DNA of 21,894 nucleotides from Acidimicrobiia bacterium. GTDB lineage: Bacteria; Actinomycetota; Acidimicrobiia; Spongiisociales; UBA5794. The stretch's first letter is position 1. The number at the start of each line of letters is the position of its first letter. The position numbers and the translations under genes were made by a program. The notes below the pieces were generated by a model. It did no database searches and was not told where the DNA came from. It worked only from the letters and a program-made list of their open reading frames with translations. Location: assembly GCA_029934555.1 (NCBI GenBank), contig JAOZMA010000004.1, positions 1 to 21,894 on the forward strand, written 5' to 3'. Below are positions 1-7,418 of the stretch, piece by piece.

Positions 1-199
1 GATCAATGTTGCGCTCTTCGAGGTAGCGGTTGTAGCGCATCCATCCGTCTGAATCTTTGACGAGACGTATCTTGCCTGCGGTAGATTGAATGGTGAGGTC
101 CCCATTGTCATGGCGCACCGTCTCTCGCAAGACCTCGTCAGATGGTCCGTGGAAGGGACTTTCCGTGCTTCCTTGAATCTTGTCGTCGTGGTTTGTCAT
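1..199 (-). CDS. Hypothetical small protein, 3' end cut off by window
   Basis: This reading frame is open from the ATG at 199 to the window edge (66 codons visible) and runs off the sequence, so the C-terminus is missing. The visible part is hydrophilic and rich in Asp, Glu, Arg and Asn, beginning MTNHDDKIQGST and reaching a WMRYNRYLEERN stretch at the edge. It has no signal peptide and no membrane segment. I do not recognise a family. The start is supported by a TAAAGT hexamer 6 nt upstream and the lack of any better start, which suggests a leaderless transcript. It is separated from the upstream gene on the same strand by about 200 bp, so it probably has its own promoter. Confidence 0.55.
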   Translation of the reverse strand, partial: MTNHDDKIQGSTESPFHGPSDEVLRETVRHDNGDLTIQSTAGKIRLVKDSDGWMRYNRYLEERNID

Positions 200-205
200 A
201 CTTCC

Positions 206-211
206 ACTTTA
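206..211 (-). promoter_or_regulatory. -10 hexamer TAAAGT for the gene at 199
   Basis: On the minus strand TAAAGT ends 6 nt before the ATG at 199. This is the spacing expected if transcription starts on the start codon itself. No convincing -35 is visible. Confidence 0.5.
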
Positions 212-401
212 CGCCTTACAGCGTGCTCACCCGTGATTAGCCGTGTGCACACCTCCCATCCATAACGAGGCACCTATGGACGCTCCCAAGTGAATCCGGA
301 TATGGAGGCGGGTGGTCGTTCGATCGAGAGTCCGCCGTGCGCGGTAGTCGTTCGCTGCCGGTGGAGTACGTGGGCGAGACCGGCGTCCGGTGACCAGTGC
401 A
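212..401. other. Intergenic stretch, no gene seen
   Basis: About 190 bp between two minus-strand genes. It holds a perfect 10-bp palindrome GTGTGCACAC at 243-252, upstream of the promoter for the gene at 199 and therefore a possible operator. The short open frames crossing this region show no protein-like composition. Confidence 0.4.
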
Positions 402-878
402 TTATCCGTCAGGTTCCAGCGATGGCTCCAGGATCACGACGGCGGTCTCTGCTGACCGGAGCGCCGCGTACGCGTCCAAGTTCGTGTCGATTTCGCTCCA
501 CCGTTCCCACAGCCGCGACCGCTCCTTTCCCTCTGCAGCCCGTCCTCTGACCGTGCGTCGACCGTCCACAAGATCGATGCTGACTACGGGATGCGCCTGA
601 AGGTTGAGCCACCATGCAGGCTCACCATCGGCCCAACCGTTCATCGCCATGGTCACTACGTTCGGACCATCCTCGAAATAGCCGAGGATCACGCTCCGTT
701 CCTGGCCCGTACGGCGCCCGGTGGTCGTGAGGCGCATCATTCCCCAGCGACCCGCCTTCGCACGCCGCAGTCCGACTCGTCCACCGCTAACGCGATACAA
801 GAAGCGGTGCATAGACCAGAACATGCGAACGAACCACCGGGGAGGAAGCCACGCTCGACTGTTGCGTTCATTGGACAT
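402..878 (-). CDS. Deazaflavin (F420)-dependent nitroreductase family protein
   Basis: A 158-residue protein of the DDN-like, FMN-split-barrel family that uses the deazaflavin cofactor F420 in actinobacteria. Family features are the basic N-terminal helix ending in a MHRFLYRVSGGRVG stretch, the LTTTGRRTGQERSVIL strand pair, and the AWWLNLQAHPVVSIDL segment typical of the cofactor pocket. These enzymes are cytosolic and reduce varied substrates, so the substrate here cannot be read from the sequence. I chose the ATG at 878 because it follows GAGGAA with 6 nt spacing. The in-frame ATGs further upstream lack such a site. A TAGCCT hexamer at 908-913 gives a short leader. The gene lies downstream of the amidase on the same strand with a gap of about 157 bp, so co-transcription is uncertain. 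Confidence 0.85.
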   Translation of the reverse strand: MSNERNSRAWLPPRWFVRMFWSMHRFLYRVSGGRVGLRRAKAGRWGMMRLTTTGRRTGQERSVILGYFEDGPNVVTMAMNGWADGEPAWWLNLQAHPVVSIDLVDGRRTVRGRAAEGKERSRLWERWSEIDTNLDAYAALRSAETAVVILEPSLEPDG

Positions 879-907
879 CAGACGTTCCTCCATATGCCGG
901 TCGGCCA

Positions 908-913
908 AGGCTA
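908..913 (-). promoter_or_regulatory. -10 hexamer TAGCCT for the F420-type oxidoreductase
   Basis: TAGCCT on the minus strand would place transcription start near 901 and give a leader of about 22 nt carrying the GAGGAA ribosome binding site at 884-889. No clear -35. Confidence 0.35.
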
Positions 914-1035
914 GATGACGACCCGCTTGCCGGAACCCGCTTCAACGCTGACCGGTCCGACCCGCCCACCAACGCGATCACACCACCCGTATCGAAGAAT
1001 GCGGACTCGCATACTCGGGGATCCAGTCGGGTGCG

Positions 1036-2538
1036 TCAGATCCCGAGCGGGGGCCGTCGGTCTGCCCAGGGTTGCGCTCTCTCGAGCTGTCCGGCGAGGG
1101 AGAACAATGTCTCCTCCGCTCCGAGCCGAGCGAGGAAGTGTGAACCGACCGGGAGCCCGTCGCTCGTCCAGTGGAGGGGAACCGACATCGCCGGCAGTCC
1201 GGCGAAGTTCCCGAGCGGTGTGAACGCGACGTAGCGGAAGATCATCTCGACGAACTCGTCCCACGGCAAGCTCTGATCGATCCGACCAAGTGGCACAGGT
1301 GGTGATCCGAGCACCGGTGTAAGGAACAGGTCATGGTCGACCATGAACGTTCCGGTCTGGTGGGCGATTGCCTGCAATGCAGCTTCTGCCTCGAGGAGGT
1401 CGACTTGTGACCTTGATCCGGAGCGTTCGGCGAGCGCGAACGTGAACGGTTCGAAGGCAGGCTTCCCTGAATCGCGCTGGTCGAAGCGGCTGATCAGGCG
1501 CATGGTCCTTCGATCGCCCGCGTAGCGGCGGACGTGGCCGAGGGACGGTTTGAGATCGGTCGCTCCATCGAGCACGAGACCGAACCCGGTCGCGGCGAGG
1601 GCAGCCCATAACTCGATGAACGCATCGGCGAGCACCGTGCCATCGACGTCGGGTTCGGCCTCCACGACGTCGTGACCGAGGTGTTCGAGGAGTTTGGCCG
1701 TCTCGAGTACGGCGGCCTCACACTCGGGGTGGACCCGGTCGCCTCGGAAATCCTTCGTGCTGAACGCGATCTTGAGTCGATCGGGATCCCGATCGACAGC
1801 CTCGGCGAACGGTGCCGAAGGGGGCGGAGCCCAGTATCGATCCCCGGGGACGGGGCCGTGGACGGCATCGAGGAACGCTGCGCTGTCCCGCACCGTTCGG
1901 GTCAGGGCGTGTTCCACGGACAGGTAGTCGATCGATGATCCGGGCCGTCTCGGGTTCCGGCCTCGCGACGGCTTGAGGCCGAAGATGCCGGTAGCCGACG
2001 CTGGGATCCGGATCGAGCCGCCACCATCGCTGCCCTGAGCGAGTGGCACGATCCCGGCAGCGACGGCCGCAGCTGCACCGCCGCTGGAACCTCCCGCCGA
2101 CCGGGTGAGATCCCACGGGTTCCTCGTTGGGCCGTGAAGCGCCGGTTCCGTCGTCGGCAGCAGACCGAACTCGGGCGTGTTGGTTCGGCCGAGATCGATG
2201 AATCCGGCACGTCTGATGCGGTCGATGAACTCGGACGTCGTGTCCCCGACGTAGTTCCGGAAGAAGACCGACCCGAACGTGACGGGCATCCCACGATCGA
2301 CCACGAGATCTTTGATCAGGATGGGGACGCCAGCGAACGGGCCGGTCTGGTCCCCGGCTTCGGCTTCGCTGCGAGCATCATCCAGCCGATCCCAGATCAC
2401 GGCGTTCACCGCAGGATTGACCTCGTCCATCCGCGACGAAGCAGCTTCGACGAGTTCAAGAGGATGCACCTCACCTTGCTCGACGAGCTGTGCGAGACCG
2501 ACCGCGTCGAAAGATCCGTACTCCGTGAATGGTTCCAT
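1036..2538 (-). CDS. Amidase (amidase signature family)
   Basis: A 500-residue member of the amidase signature family, which hydrolyses carboxamides to acid and ammonia. The catalytic Lys-cisSer-Ser triad is intact: K76 in LIKDL, S151 in the Gly/Ser-rich GGSSGGAAAA motif, and the nucleophile S175 in GSDGGGSIRIPAS. The 24-residue gap between the two serines matches the family. Length is normal (450-500), and no signal peptide is visible, so it is probably cytosolic. The sequence resembles the GatA-like/6-aminohexanoate-type branch, but no GatB or GatC lies beside it, so a role in tRNA amidation is unlikely and the substrate is unknown. The start at 2538 is preceded by TAGATT with a 6-nt gap and no Shine-Dalgarno, suggesting a leaderless mRNA. 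It is divergent from the aminotransferase gene. Confidence 0.9.
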   Translation of the reverse strand: MEPFTEYGSFDAVGLAQLVEQGEVHPLELVEAASSRMDEVNPAVNAVIWDRLDDARSEAEAGDQTGPFAGVPILIKDLVVDRGMPVTFGSVFFRNYVGDTTSEFIDRIRRAGFIDLGRTNTPEFGLLPTTEPALHGPTRNPWDLTRSAGGSSGGAAAAVAAGIVPLAQGSDGGGSIRIPASATGIFGLKPSRGRNPRRPGSSIDYLSVEHALTRTVRDSAAFLDAVHGPVPGDRYWAPPPSAPFAEAVDRDPDRLKIAFSTKDFRGDRVHPECEAAVLETAKLLEHLGHDVVEAEPDVDGTVLADAFIELWAALAATGFGLVLDGATDLKPSLGHVRRYAGDRRTMRLISRFDQRDSGKPAFEPFTFALAERSGSRSQVDLLEAEAALQAIAHQTGTFMVDHDLFLTPVLGSPPVPLGRIDQSLPWDEFVEMIFRYVAFTPLGNFAGLPAMSVPLHWTSDGLPVGSHFLARLGAEETLFSLAGQLERAQPWADRRPPLGI

Positions 2539-2544
2539 GAGCGC

Positions 2545-2550
2545 AATCTA
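2545..2550 (-). promoter_or_regulatory. -10 hexamer TAGATT for the amidase
   Basis: TAGATT on the minus strand ends 6 nt before the amidase ATG at 2538, consistent with a leaderless transcript. Confidence 0.5.
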
Positions 2551-2602
2551 TCGCATCTATCCGGAGGGGAGATCCGTGGTCGCTGCTAAACGGCGACGAG
2601 CC

Positions 2603-2608
2603 TATCGT
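2603..2608 (+). promoter_or_regulatory. -10 hexamer TATCGT for the aminotransferase
   Basis: TATCGT lies about 28 nt before the ATG at 2637. It predicts a leader of about 20 nt holding the GAAGG ribosome binding site. Confidence 0.4.
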
Positions 2609-2636
2609 GTGGTGTTCCCTCTCCACGAAGGCGAAC

Positions 2637-3839
2637 ATGACGACCCCACCATCAGAAATCTCGAAGCGAGCCCTCGGCGTGGCCGAATCAGCGACCCTGG
2701 CGATCAGTTCAAAGGCGAAGGCGCTGCGCGCTGCCGGTGAGCCGGTGATCAGCTTCGGAGCAGGAGAACCGGACTTTCCGACGCCCTCCTACATCGTTGA
2801 TGCCGCGCGTATTGCTGTCGATGATCCAACAACCCACCGATACACCCCTGCTGCCGGGCTTCCAGCGTTGCGCGAAGCGGTGGCTGCCAAGACGGTCCGC
2901 GACTCGGGCTTCCCCGTTGACCCGTCGCAGGTGATGATCACCAACGGCGGCAAGCAGGCCGTGTACCTCGCCCTCCAGGCGATCATCGATCCCGGTGACG
3001 AAGTGCTGCTCCCGGCCCCGTACTGGGTGACCTACCCCGAGGCGATCCGACTCGCCGACGGTGTACCGATCGAGGTGCCGACAACGGACGAGGCCGGGTT
3101 CCAGGTGACCGTCGAGCAACTCGAGTCGGCGACGACGAACCGCACCAAGGCGCTCATCTTCGTCTCTCCATCGAATCCGACCGGCGCTGTCTACAGCCGG
3201 GAACGGATGGCCGAGATCGGGCGGTGGGCCGCAGATCGAGGGATCTGGATCATCACCGACGAGATCTACGAACACCTCACCTACGGCGATGCAACGTTCC
3301 ATTCGATGCCGGCCGTCGCTCCGGAGGTCGCCGATCGAACGATCGTCGTCAACGGTGTGGCGAAGACGTTCGCCATGACCGGCTGGCGCGTCGGGTGGTT
3401 GATCGGACCCGGCGACGTGACCGCTGCGGCTATCCGTCTCCAGAGTCACATCTCCTCGAACGTGGCGAACGTCTCTCAACGTGCCGCGCTGGCCGCCGTT
3501 ACCGGCCCGATGGATGCTGTTGAACAGATGCGCCTGGCATTCGACCGACGACGGCAGACGATGGTCCGGATGCTCAATGAGGTTCCAGGAGTCCAGTGCA
3601 GCGATCCGGGTGGCGCGTTCTATGCGTTCCCGAATCTCACGGGTCTCCTCGGTCGTGACATCGGGGGCAGAACGGTCGAGACGACGATGGATCTCGCGGC
3701 GCTTCTCCTCGACGAGATCAAGATCGCCGTGGTCCCGGGTGAAGCGTTCGGCGCCCCGGGATACGCCCGCCTGTCGTTCGCCCTCGGTGACGAGGACCTC
3801 GAAGAGGGACTGACAAGGTTGATCCGGTTGACTACCTGA
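2637..3839 (+). CDS. Class I pyridoxal-phosphate aminotransferase (aspartate aminotransferase-like)
   Basis: A 400-residue fold-type I, class I aminotransferase that moves an amino group between an amino acid and a 2-oxoacid using pyridoxal phosphate. Visible motifs are GAGEPDFPTP near 41, the SPSNPTGAVY cofactor motif with N180, the D208-E-I-Y211 pair, the Schiff-base lysine K243 in NGVAKTFAMTGWR, and the substrate-carboxylate arginine R378 in ARLSF. This layout fits the thermophile-type (Ib/gamma) aspartate aminotransferases, some of which also use aromatic amino acids or prephenate. I chose the ATG at 2637 because GAAGG lies 5 nt upstream and the N-terminus MTTPPSEISKRA aligns with the family. 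A GTG 10 codons upstream is less likely. Its stop overlaps the stop region of the convergent aroQ-fusion gene by 8 bp. Confidence 0.9.
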   Translation: MTTPPSEISKRALGVAESATLAISSKAKALRAAGEPVISFGAGEPDFPTPSYIVDAARIAVDDPTTHRYTPAAGLPALREAVAAKTVRDSGFPVDPSQVMITNGGKQAVYLALQAIIDPGDEVLLPAPYWVTYPEAIRLADGVPIEVPTTDEAGFQVTVEQLESATTNRTKALIFVSPSNPTGAVYSRERMAEIGRWAADRGIWIITDEIYEHLTYGDATFHSMPAVAPEVADRTIVVNGVAKTFAMTGWRVGWLIGPGDVTAAAIRLQSHISSNVANVSQRAALAAVTGPMDAVEQMRLAFDRRRQTMVRMLNEVPGVQCSDPGGAFYAFPNLTGLLGRDIGGRTVETTMDLAALLLDEIKIAVVPGEAFGAPGYARLSFALGDEDLEEGLTRLIRLTT

Positions 3840-4992
3840 GTCGATCGATCTCTTCGACGACCTTGTCCCACGCCGGGGTCGCCGGATCGATCAGATCGTT
3901 GTGTCCGACGCCCTCGAGTTCGTGATAGACGACCGTGTCGCCCTCATCGGCCGCACGCCCGGCGAACGAGCGACTGATCGCGGCAGGAACCCGATCGTCC
4001 TCGTCGCCATGGACGACGAGAAGCGGGACGCCGATCGGGAGGTTCCTGATCGGTGAAGCAGCCGCGTAGCGTTCCGGCGATTGCTCCGGGCTACGGCGTG
4101 CGAATGCGGTCACCGCATCGCCTCCGATACCCGCTCGATGGGCGGCCTCGAGGTCACCGATCGGTGCGAGCGCAACCACCGCTGAGATCGCAGGCTCGTT
4201 TGACCCCACGACGGCCTGCAGGGCGAGCTGACCACCGGAACCATGTCCGACAGCGATGACACGCTCGAGATCGAGTTCGTGACCTTCGGCGAAAGAGGAG
4301 AGGGATCGGATCGCGGTCGCCACGTCGGCCGTGGTCGCCATCCATCCTCCACCGCCGCCGACGCGGGCGAACTCCACGTTCCACGTCGCCCATCCACGTT
4401 CGGTCAGATCGACGGCAGCAGCATCGAGAAGGTCCCGTGCGATGGTGTTGCGCCAGAAACCGCCGTGAAGGAGAACAGCGACCGGGTGGGGACCGGCGCC
4501 ATGGGGAATCCTGAGATCTCCCACGTGGTCCGGGTCCGGTCCATAGGTGATCGTCTCAACAGGCCAGGCCGCCCGTGCCACGAGGTGCCGAATGGCATCG
4601 CGGTAACCGGTGATGCCGCGCCCGAAGATGGTGGTCACACACACGTCGGAGACGACCGAGATCTGTCGCCACGGCTCCCGATCTCGCACGTTCGAGATGT
4701 GCACCTCGACGGTTGGGATACCGATCGCCTCGATCGCGTCCCGAATCGCATACGAGTAGTGGGTGAACGCGCCGGGGTTGATGACCACACCGTCGGCGTC
4801 GCGAGCTGCGTGGAGACGGTCGATGAGGTCGCCCTCGTGGTTCGACTGGTACGTTTCGACCGTCGCACCCAGGTCGGAGGCCCAGGACCGGCACATGTCT
4901 TCGAGTTCCTTGAGACTGGTCGAACCGTAGATCTCGGGTGAACGTGTTCCGATCAGGTTCAGATTGGGCCCATTGATGATGACGATTCGCAT
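3832..4992 (-). CDS. Fusion: type II 3-dehydroquinate dehydratase + alpha/beta hydrolase
   Basis: A 386-residue two-domain protein. Residues 1-145 are a complete type II 3-dehydroquinase (AroQ), the shikimate-pathway enzyme that dehydrates 3-dehydroquinate. Family residues are present: N10 in INGPNLNLIG, R17, catalytic Y22, N72 in the NPGAFTHYS segment, H98 in EVHISN and R109. Residues from about 147 form an alpha/beta hydrolase of the BD-FAE/kynurenine-formamidase-like type, with YGPDPDHVGDLRIP, oxyanion motif HGGFWR at 176, WNVEFARVGGGGGW near 204, D330 in HGDEDD and H364. The usual nucleophile motif GHSAGG reads GHGSGG here (Gly251-Ser252), so the catalytic serine is displaced by one position. 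Normal AroQ stands alone at about 145 residues. The start is ATG 4992, with CAAACT 6 nt upstream. Confidence 0.88.
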   Translation of the reverse strand: MRIVIINGPNLNLIGTRSPEIYGSTSLKELEDMCRSWASDLGATVETYQSNHEGDLIDRLHAARDADGVVINPGAFTHYSYAIRDAIEAIGIPTVEVHISNVRDREPWRQISVVSDVCVTTIFGRGITGYRDAIRHLVARAAWPVETITYGPDPDHVGDLRIPHGAGPHPVAVLLHGGFWRNTIARDLLDAAAVDLTERGWATWNVEFARVGGGGGWMATTADVATAIRSLSSFAEGHELDLERVIAVGHGSGGQLALQAVVGSNEPAISAVVALAPIGDLEAAHRAGIGGDAVTAFARRSPEQSPERYAAASPIRNLPIGVPLLVVHGDEDDRVPAAISRSFAGRAADEGDTVVYHELEGVGHNDLIDPATPAWDKVVEEIDRLR

Positions 4993-4998
4993 GCCCGC

Positions 4999-5004
4999 AG
5001 TTTG
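4999..5004 (-). promoter_or_regulatory. -10-like hexamer CAAACT for the aroQ fusion
   Basis: CAAACT on the minus strand ends 6 nt before ATG 4992. It matches the window's TANNNT pattern except for the first base. Confidence 0.35.
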
Positions 5005-5084
5005 GGTCGGGGGAGCGGCAGATGCAAGCTGGAAAGTCAGCCGGTCGGATGATCGTCTGGTGGCAGCACTCGTGATCCGCAGCG

Positions 5085-5122
5085 GAACTCAGCCGCTGAA
5101 CTCAGCCGCTGAACCAACCGCT
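5085..5122. repeat. 13-bp tandem repeat over the end of the small membrane protein gene
   Basis: GAACTCAGCCGCT occurs perfectly twice at 5085-5097 and 5098-5110, followed by a diverged third copy GAACCAACCGCT at 5111-5122. The stop codon of the small membrane protein (5102-5104) lies inside the second copy. A 6-bp dyad CAGCGG/CCGCTG (5080-5085 and 5093-5098) overlaps the first copy, so it could also form a weak hairpin. There is no T-run. Confidence 0.6.
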
Positions 5123-5260
5123 GATCCACACGCCAATGCCGATCATCGCAGCGATGAGAAGCACAGCGCCGATCCAAATGGCGAGGGTTCGAAGCCCACA
5201 TCCGAGAAACGCTTTGGCGTCGCCTGCGATCTTGTCAACTGTCGAATCGTCGTTGCTCAT
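5102..5260 (-). CDS. Small single-pass membrane protein (52 aa)
   Basis: A 52-residue protein with a hydrophilic N-terminus (MSNDDSTVDKIAGDAK) and one strong hydrophobic helix at about residues 24-46, ending ISGWFSG. It is predicted to sit in the inner membrane. I do not recognise a family. The start at 5260 is supported by TAGGGT ending 8 nt upstream, again without a real Shine-Dalgarno. An upstream ATG that would extend the frame lies before this promoter-like element and is less likely. The gene ends inside a tandem repeat, and the C-terminal GWFSG could be altered by changes in repeat number. It lies between the lipoate-ligase-like gene and the aroQ fusion on the same strand, about 100 bp from each. 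Confidence 0.6.
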   Translation of the reverse strand: MSNDDSTVDKIAGDAKAFLGCGLRTLAIWIGAVLLIAAMIGIGVWISGWFSG

Positions 5261-5268
5261 GACTCGCC

Positions 5269-5274
5269 ACCCTA
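5269..5274 (-). promoter_or_regulatory. -10 hexamer TAGGGT for the small membrane protein
   Basis: TAGGGT on the minus strand ends 8 nt before ATG 5260, the upper end of the spacing seen for likely leaderless starts here. Confidence 0.45.
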
Positions 5275-5364
5275 GTTCGATCAGATCGCCAGACACGTTC
5301 CCCATCGGGAATCGAGGATGGCTTGCAGGAGTCGACTCTTCGGGCCGCCGTCACCTGAACAAGG

Positions 5365-6117
5365 TCAGGCCGTGTGGGCCGGTGCGAGGGTCTCTGCGAG
5401 ATCCAGCGTCTCCGCATCGAGCGTCGATTGCATGACGGTCGCCACACCGGCGAGCGCATCGATGAGGGCATCTGCCGTCGTCGAGACGTCGACTCCAGAA
5501 AGGACGTCGTCGAGCGCTCCCACCGTGGATGGATCCCACTCGATGTCGAGGGCTCCGTACACGGGTACGAGGACCTCGCGAATCGACGCGGCATCCCCGA
5601 CGACCAACACGCCACCGACGTGCACCGCTCCCTTGGTGAGGCGTTGACCGATGCCGGCGAGCTTGATCGACCCGTCGTGATTCACGCTGAACTCCCCGGG
5701 GCAGTACTCGCCGGGGATCTCACCGACCGACGCCGTGATTCCGATGCGGGCCAGGGCCGCAGTAACCAGCGCCCCCGTCTCAGCGAAACGATGCCGGATA
5801 CCTCGGACCGGATCCGGGTCGGGCATCGTCCATGAGAAGGAGATGGTCTGCTCGTGGAACACGGCTGCACGACCTCCCGGCAGCCGGATGACCGGGGCGA
5901 AACCGTGTCGGCGAGCGAGTTCGGTCGCGTGTCCGAACTCCGGTGAGACGCGGTCTTGTCTCCCGAATGCGACAACACGCCCGGGAGCTGAGATCCTGAA
6001 TGTTTCGGGGAGGGATCCGTCGCCGACACGGCGAAGCAGAGCGTCGGAGACCCCGGTGTCGAGGCCCTCGGAGTCGTCGTACCCCTGACGGATCACGGCG
6101 ATCGTGCGTTCGGGCAT
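5365..6117 (-). CDS. Lipoate-protein ligase family protein
   Basis: A 250-residue protein of the biotin/lipoate ligase (BPL_LplA_LipB) fold. LplA-type enzymes activate lipoate with ATP and attach it to a lysine of E2 or GcvH proteins. Family signs are RLPGGRAAVFHEQTISFSW at about 78-96 (the RRxSGGGxVFHD motif of LplA), the cofactor-binding lysine K152 in IKLAGIGQRL, and the conserved PGEYCPGEFSVN stretch before it. The RLPGGR variant is the form I associate with actinobacterial members. It lacks the LplA C-terminal accessory domain, so activation and transfer may be split or the role may be octanoyl/lipoyl transfer. The frame stays open far upstream, but ATG 6117 is right: TACGCT lies 6 nt before it and family homology begins there. 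It is divergent from the lipoprotein operon. Confidence 0.8.
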   Translation of the reverse strand: MPERTIAVIRQGYDDSEGLDTGVSDALLRRVGDGSLPETFRISAPGRVVAFGRQDRVSPEFGHATELARRHGFAPVIRLPGGRAAVFHEQTISFSWTMPDPDPVRGIRHRFAETGALVTAALARIGITASVGEIPGEYCPGEFSVNHDGSIKLAGIGQRLTKGAVHVGGVLVVGDAASIREVLVPVYGALDIEWDPSTVGALDDVLSGVDVSTTADALIDALAGVATVMQSTLDAETLDLAETLAPAHTA

Positions 6118-6123
6118 CGGCCG

Positions 6124-6129
6124 AGCGTA
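6124..6129 (-). promoter_or_regulatory. -10 hexamer TACGCT for the lipoate-ligase-like gene
   Basis: TACGCT on the minus strand ends 6 nt before ATG 6117, consistent with a leaderless mRNA. Confidence 0.5.
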
Positions 6130-6162
6130 GAGCGATGCACGCCGATATTCGCCGAACGGTGG

Positions 6163-6168
6163 CACACT
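6163..6168 (+). promoter_or_regulatory. -10-like hexamer CACACT for the lipoprotein operon
   Basis: CACACT ends 6 nt before the GTG at 6175. It differs from TANNNT at the first base, like the aroQ-fusion element. Confidence 0.35.
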
Positions 6169-6174
6169 TGGGGC

Positions 6175-6864
6175 GTGTTGAAGGCCCGATTGATGCTCAT
6201 CGTCCTGGTGCTTGCCGTGACCGCCGCCGCGTGCGGTGAATCCGGACCGCTGGAACGCGTCGGCGAAGCGTCGGGTGGATGGGTCACAGCGGTGACCACG
6301 CCCACGACGATCGCCCCGCCGGTCGTGATCGAGGTCGGCAACGAAGACCTCGTTGGAGCGGGTGATGTGCTGTGGGCCAATGACGACATCGGTCCGGTCT
6401 CTCCAAGCAGCGACCCTCATACCGCGATCGCCGTTGTCTGGGATCGACAGCTCGGGAGTCGTTTCGTCCAGGCGAGCAGAGCTGAGATCGCCGCGGCGTT
6501 GCCGACGATCCAATTCCCCGAAGCGGTACCCGACGATGTGCGATGGGTGACGAGTCAACTGGTGTTCGACCCGGCCTCCGGATTGCTCGACGTTGACACA
6601 TCAGCAGCGTTCGGCCTGTGGACGGTCGAGCCGTACACGGTGGAGAGCGGGCGACTCGCCGTACTCCGGGTCGGCTCGGCACCCGACGGAATCGGCGCTG
6701 CGAAGAGCGACGTCGTTCCGATCATCGTGCCAGATGGGCTGAGCCTCGGATGGACCGAGGCCGGACTCCGCTACGAACTGTTCTGCCGCGTCACGATTTC
6801 CGAGGCGGTCTGCAACGCGATCGTGGACTCGTTCGTTCCGCTCAACGGACTCCTCTCAGCATGA
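6175..6864 (+). CDS. Secreted lipoprotein, function unknown
   Basis: A 229-residue protein with a type II signal peptide: basic start, hydrophobic run LMLIVLVLAVTAAA and lipobox cysteine C20 in TAAAC-G. It should be lipid-anchored on the outer face of the cytoplasmic membrane. After the cysteine comes a low-complexity linker (about 21-50) and then a folded beta-rich domain with two late cysteines (near 203 and 212), which could form a disulfide. I do not recognise the domain. The start is taken as GTG 6175, 6 nt after CACACT. TTG 6178 or ATG 6193 would leave a shorter but still working signal peptide. It is the first gene of a three-lipoprotein operon: its TGA overlaps the next ATG (ATGA). 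Confidence 0.75.
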   Translation: MLKARLMLIVLVLAVTAAACGESGPLERVGEASGGWVTAVTTPTTIAPPVVIEVGNEDLVGAGDVLWANDDIGPVSPSSDPHTAIAVVWDRQLGSRFVQASRAEIAAALPTIQFPEAVPDDVRWVTSQLVFDPASGLLDVDTSAAFGLWTVEPYTVESGRLAVLRVGSAPDGIGAAKSDVVPIIVPDGLSLGWTEAGLRYELFCRVTISEAVCNAIVDSFVPLNGLLSA

Positions 6865-7418
6865 GACGGCTGGCAGGCATGCTGCTCGGCGTTGGTGTCA
6901 TCTTCACCGCATGTTCGTCCGCAACTGTCTCGGTCCCCGACTACGCAGCGGGGGTAGAGGAACGGGCGACCGCCTACGGTGTCGAGTCGGATGACCTGGA
7001 AGAGCGACAGTTGGCGACCCTCGAAGACACGGTGACCCGACTCCAAGAAGAATTGGAAGGTCAAGCGCTCATCGACGCAGCGATCAGCGAGACGGCCCGG
7101 GAGTCCACGAAGCTGTTCTCAGGGATTTCCGACGCCCTCGATCGTTATGTGAAGGATCTCGACGCCATGACACCACCGGACGCGGTCGCCGAGGATCACG
7201 CCGCCTACATACGTGCGCTGGACTCGTCGCGGGCGGGTCTGGCATCGATTCTCGATGATCTCCCGGGCGCAACGTCGTTCGAACAGATGGATAAGGTCAT
7301 CAACGGATCCGGATTCGCGGACGTCCAACAGCGCCTCGAGGCGGCATGCCGTGCCCTGGAGGCCGCTATCGAATCCCAGGGCCCGGATGTGGATCTCAGG
7401 TGTGAGGCCACGCGGTGA
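6861..7418 (+). CDS. Secreted lipoprotein with coiled-coil/helical domain
   Basis: A 185-residue lipoprotein with signal MRRLAGMLLGVGVIFTAC and lipid-attachment cysteine C18. The mature part is mostly alpha-helical, with a heptad-like acidic segment (EERQLATLEDTVTRLQEELE, about 50-69) and a later DLDAMTPPDAVAEDHAAY motif. That kind of 'xxPPxxxxxxH' helix pair is common in uncharacterised actinobacterial lipoproteins. Two cysteines near the C-terminus may pair. The ATG at 6861 overlaps the upstream stop as ATGA, and its own stop overlaps the start of the third gene, so the three are almost certainly translated together. Longer upstream starts in this frame would run inside the previous gene and are rejected. 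No enzymatic motif is seen. A structural or sensing role at the membrane is a guess. Confidence 0.75.
   Translation: MRRLAGMLLGVGVIFTACSSATVSVPDYAAGVEERATAYGVESDDLEERQLATLEDTVTRLQEELEGQALIDAAISETARESTKLFSGISDALDRYVKDLDAMTPPDAVAEDHAAYIRALDSSRAGLASILDDLPGATSFEQMDKVINGSGFADVQQRLEAACRALEAAIESQGPDVDLRCEATR

Noticed and set aside
999..1012. ATGCG-GACT-CGCAT hairpin after the amidase gene as a terminator
   Set aside because: The stem is only 5 bp and the following sequence has no clear T-run.
6118..6558. Upstream extension of the lipoate-ligase-like frame to 397 residues
   Set aside because: It lies antisense over the first lipoprotein gene, is Arg/Asp-rich without family similarity, and passes over the promoter hexamer at 6124-6129.
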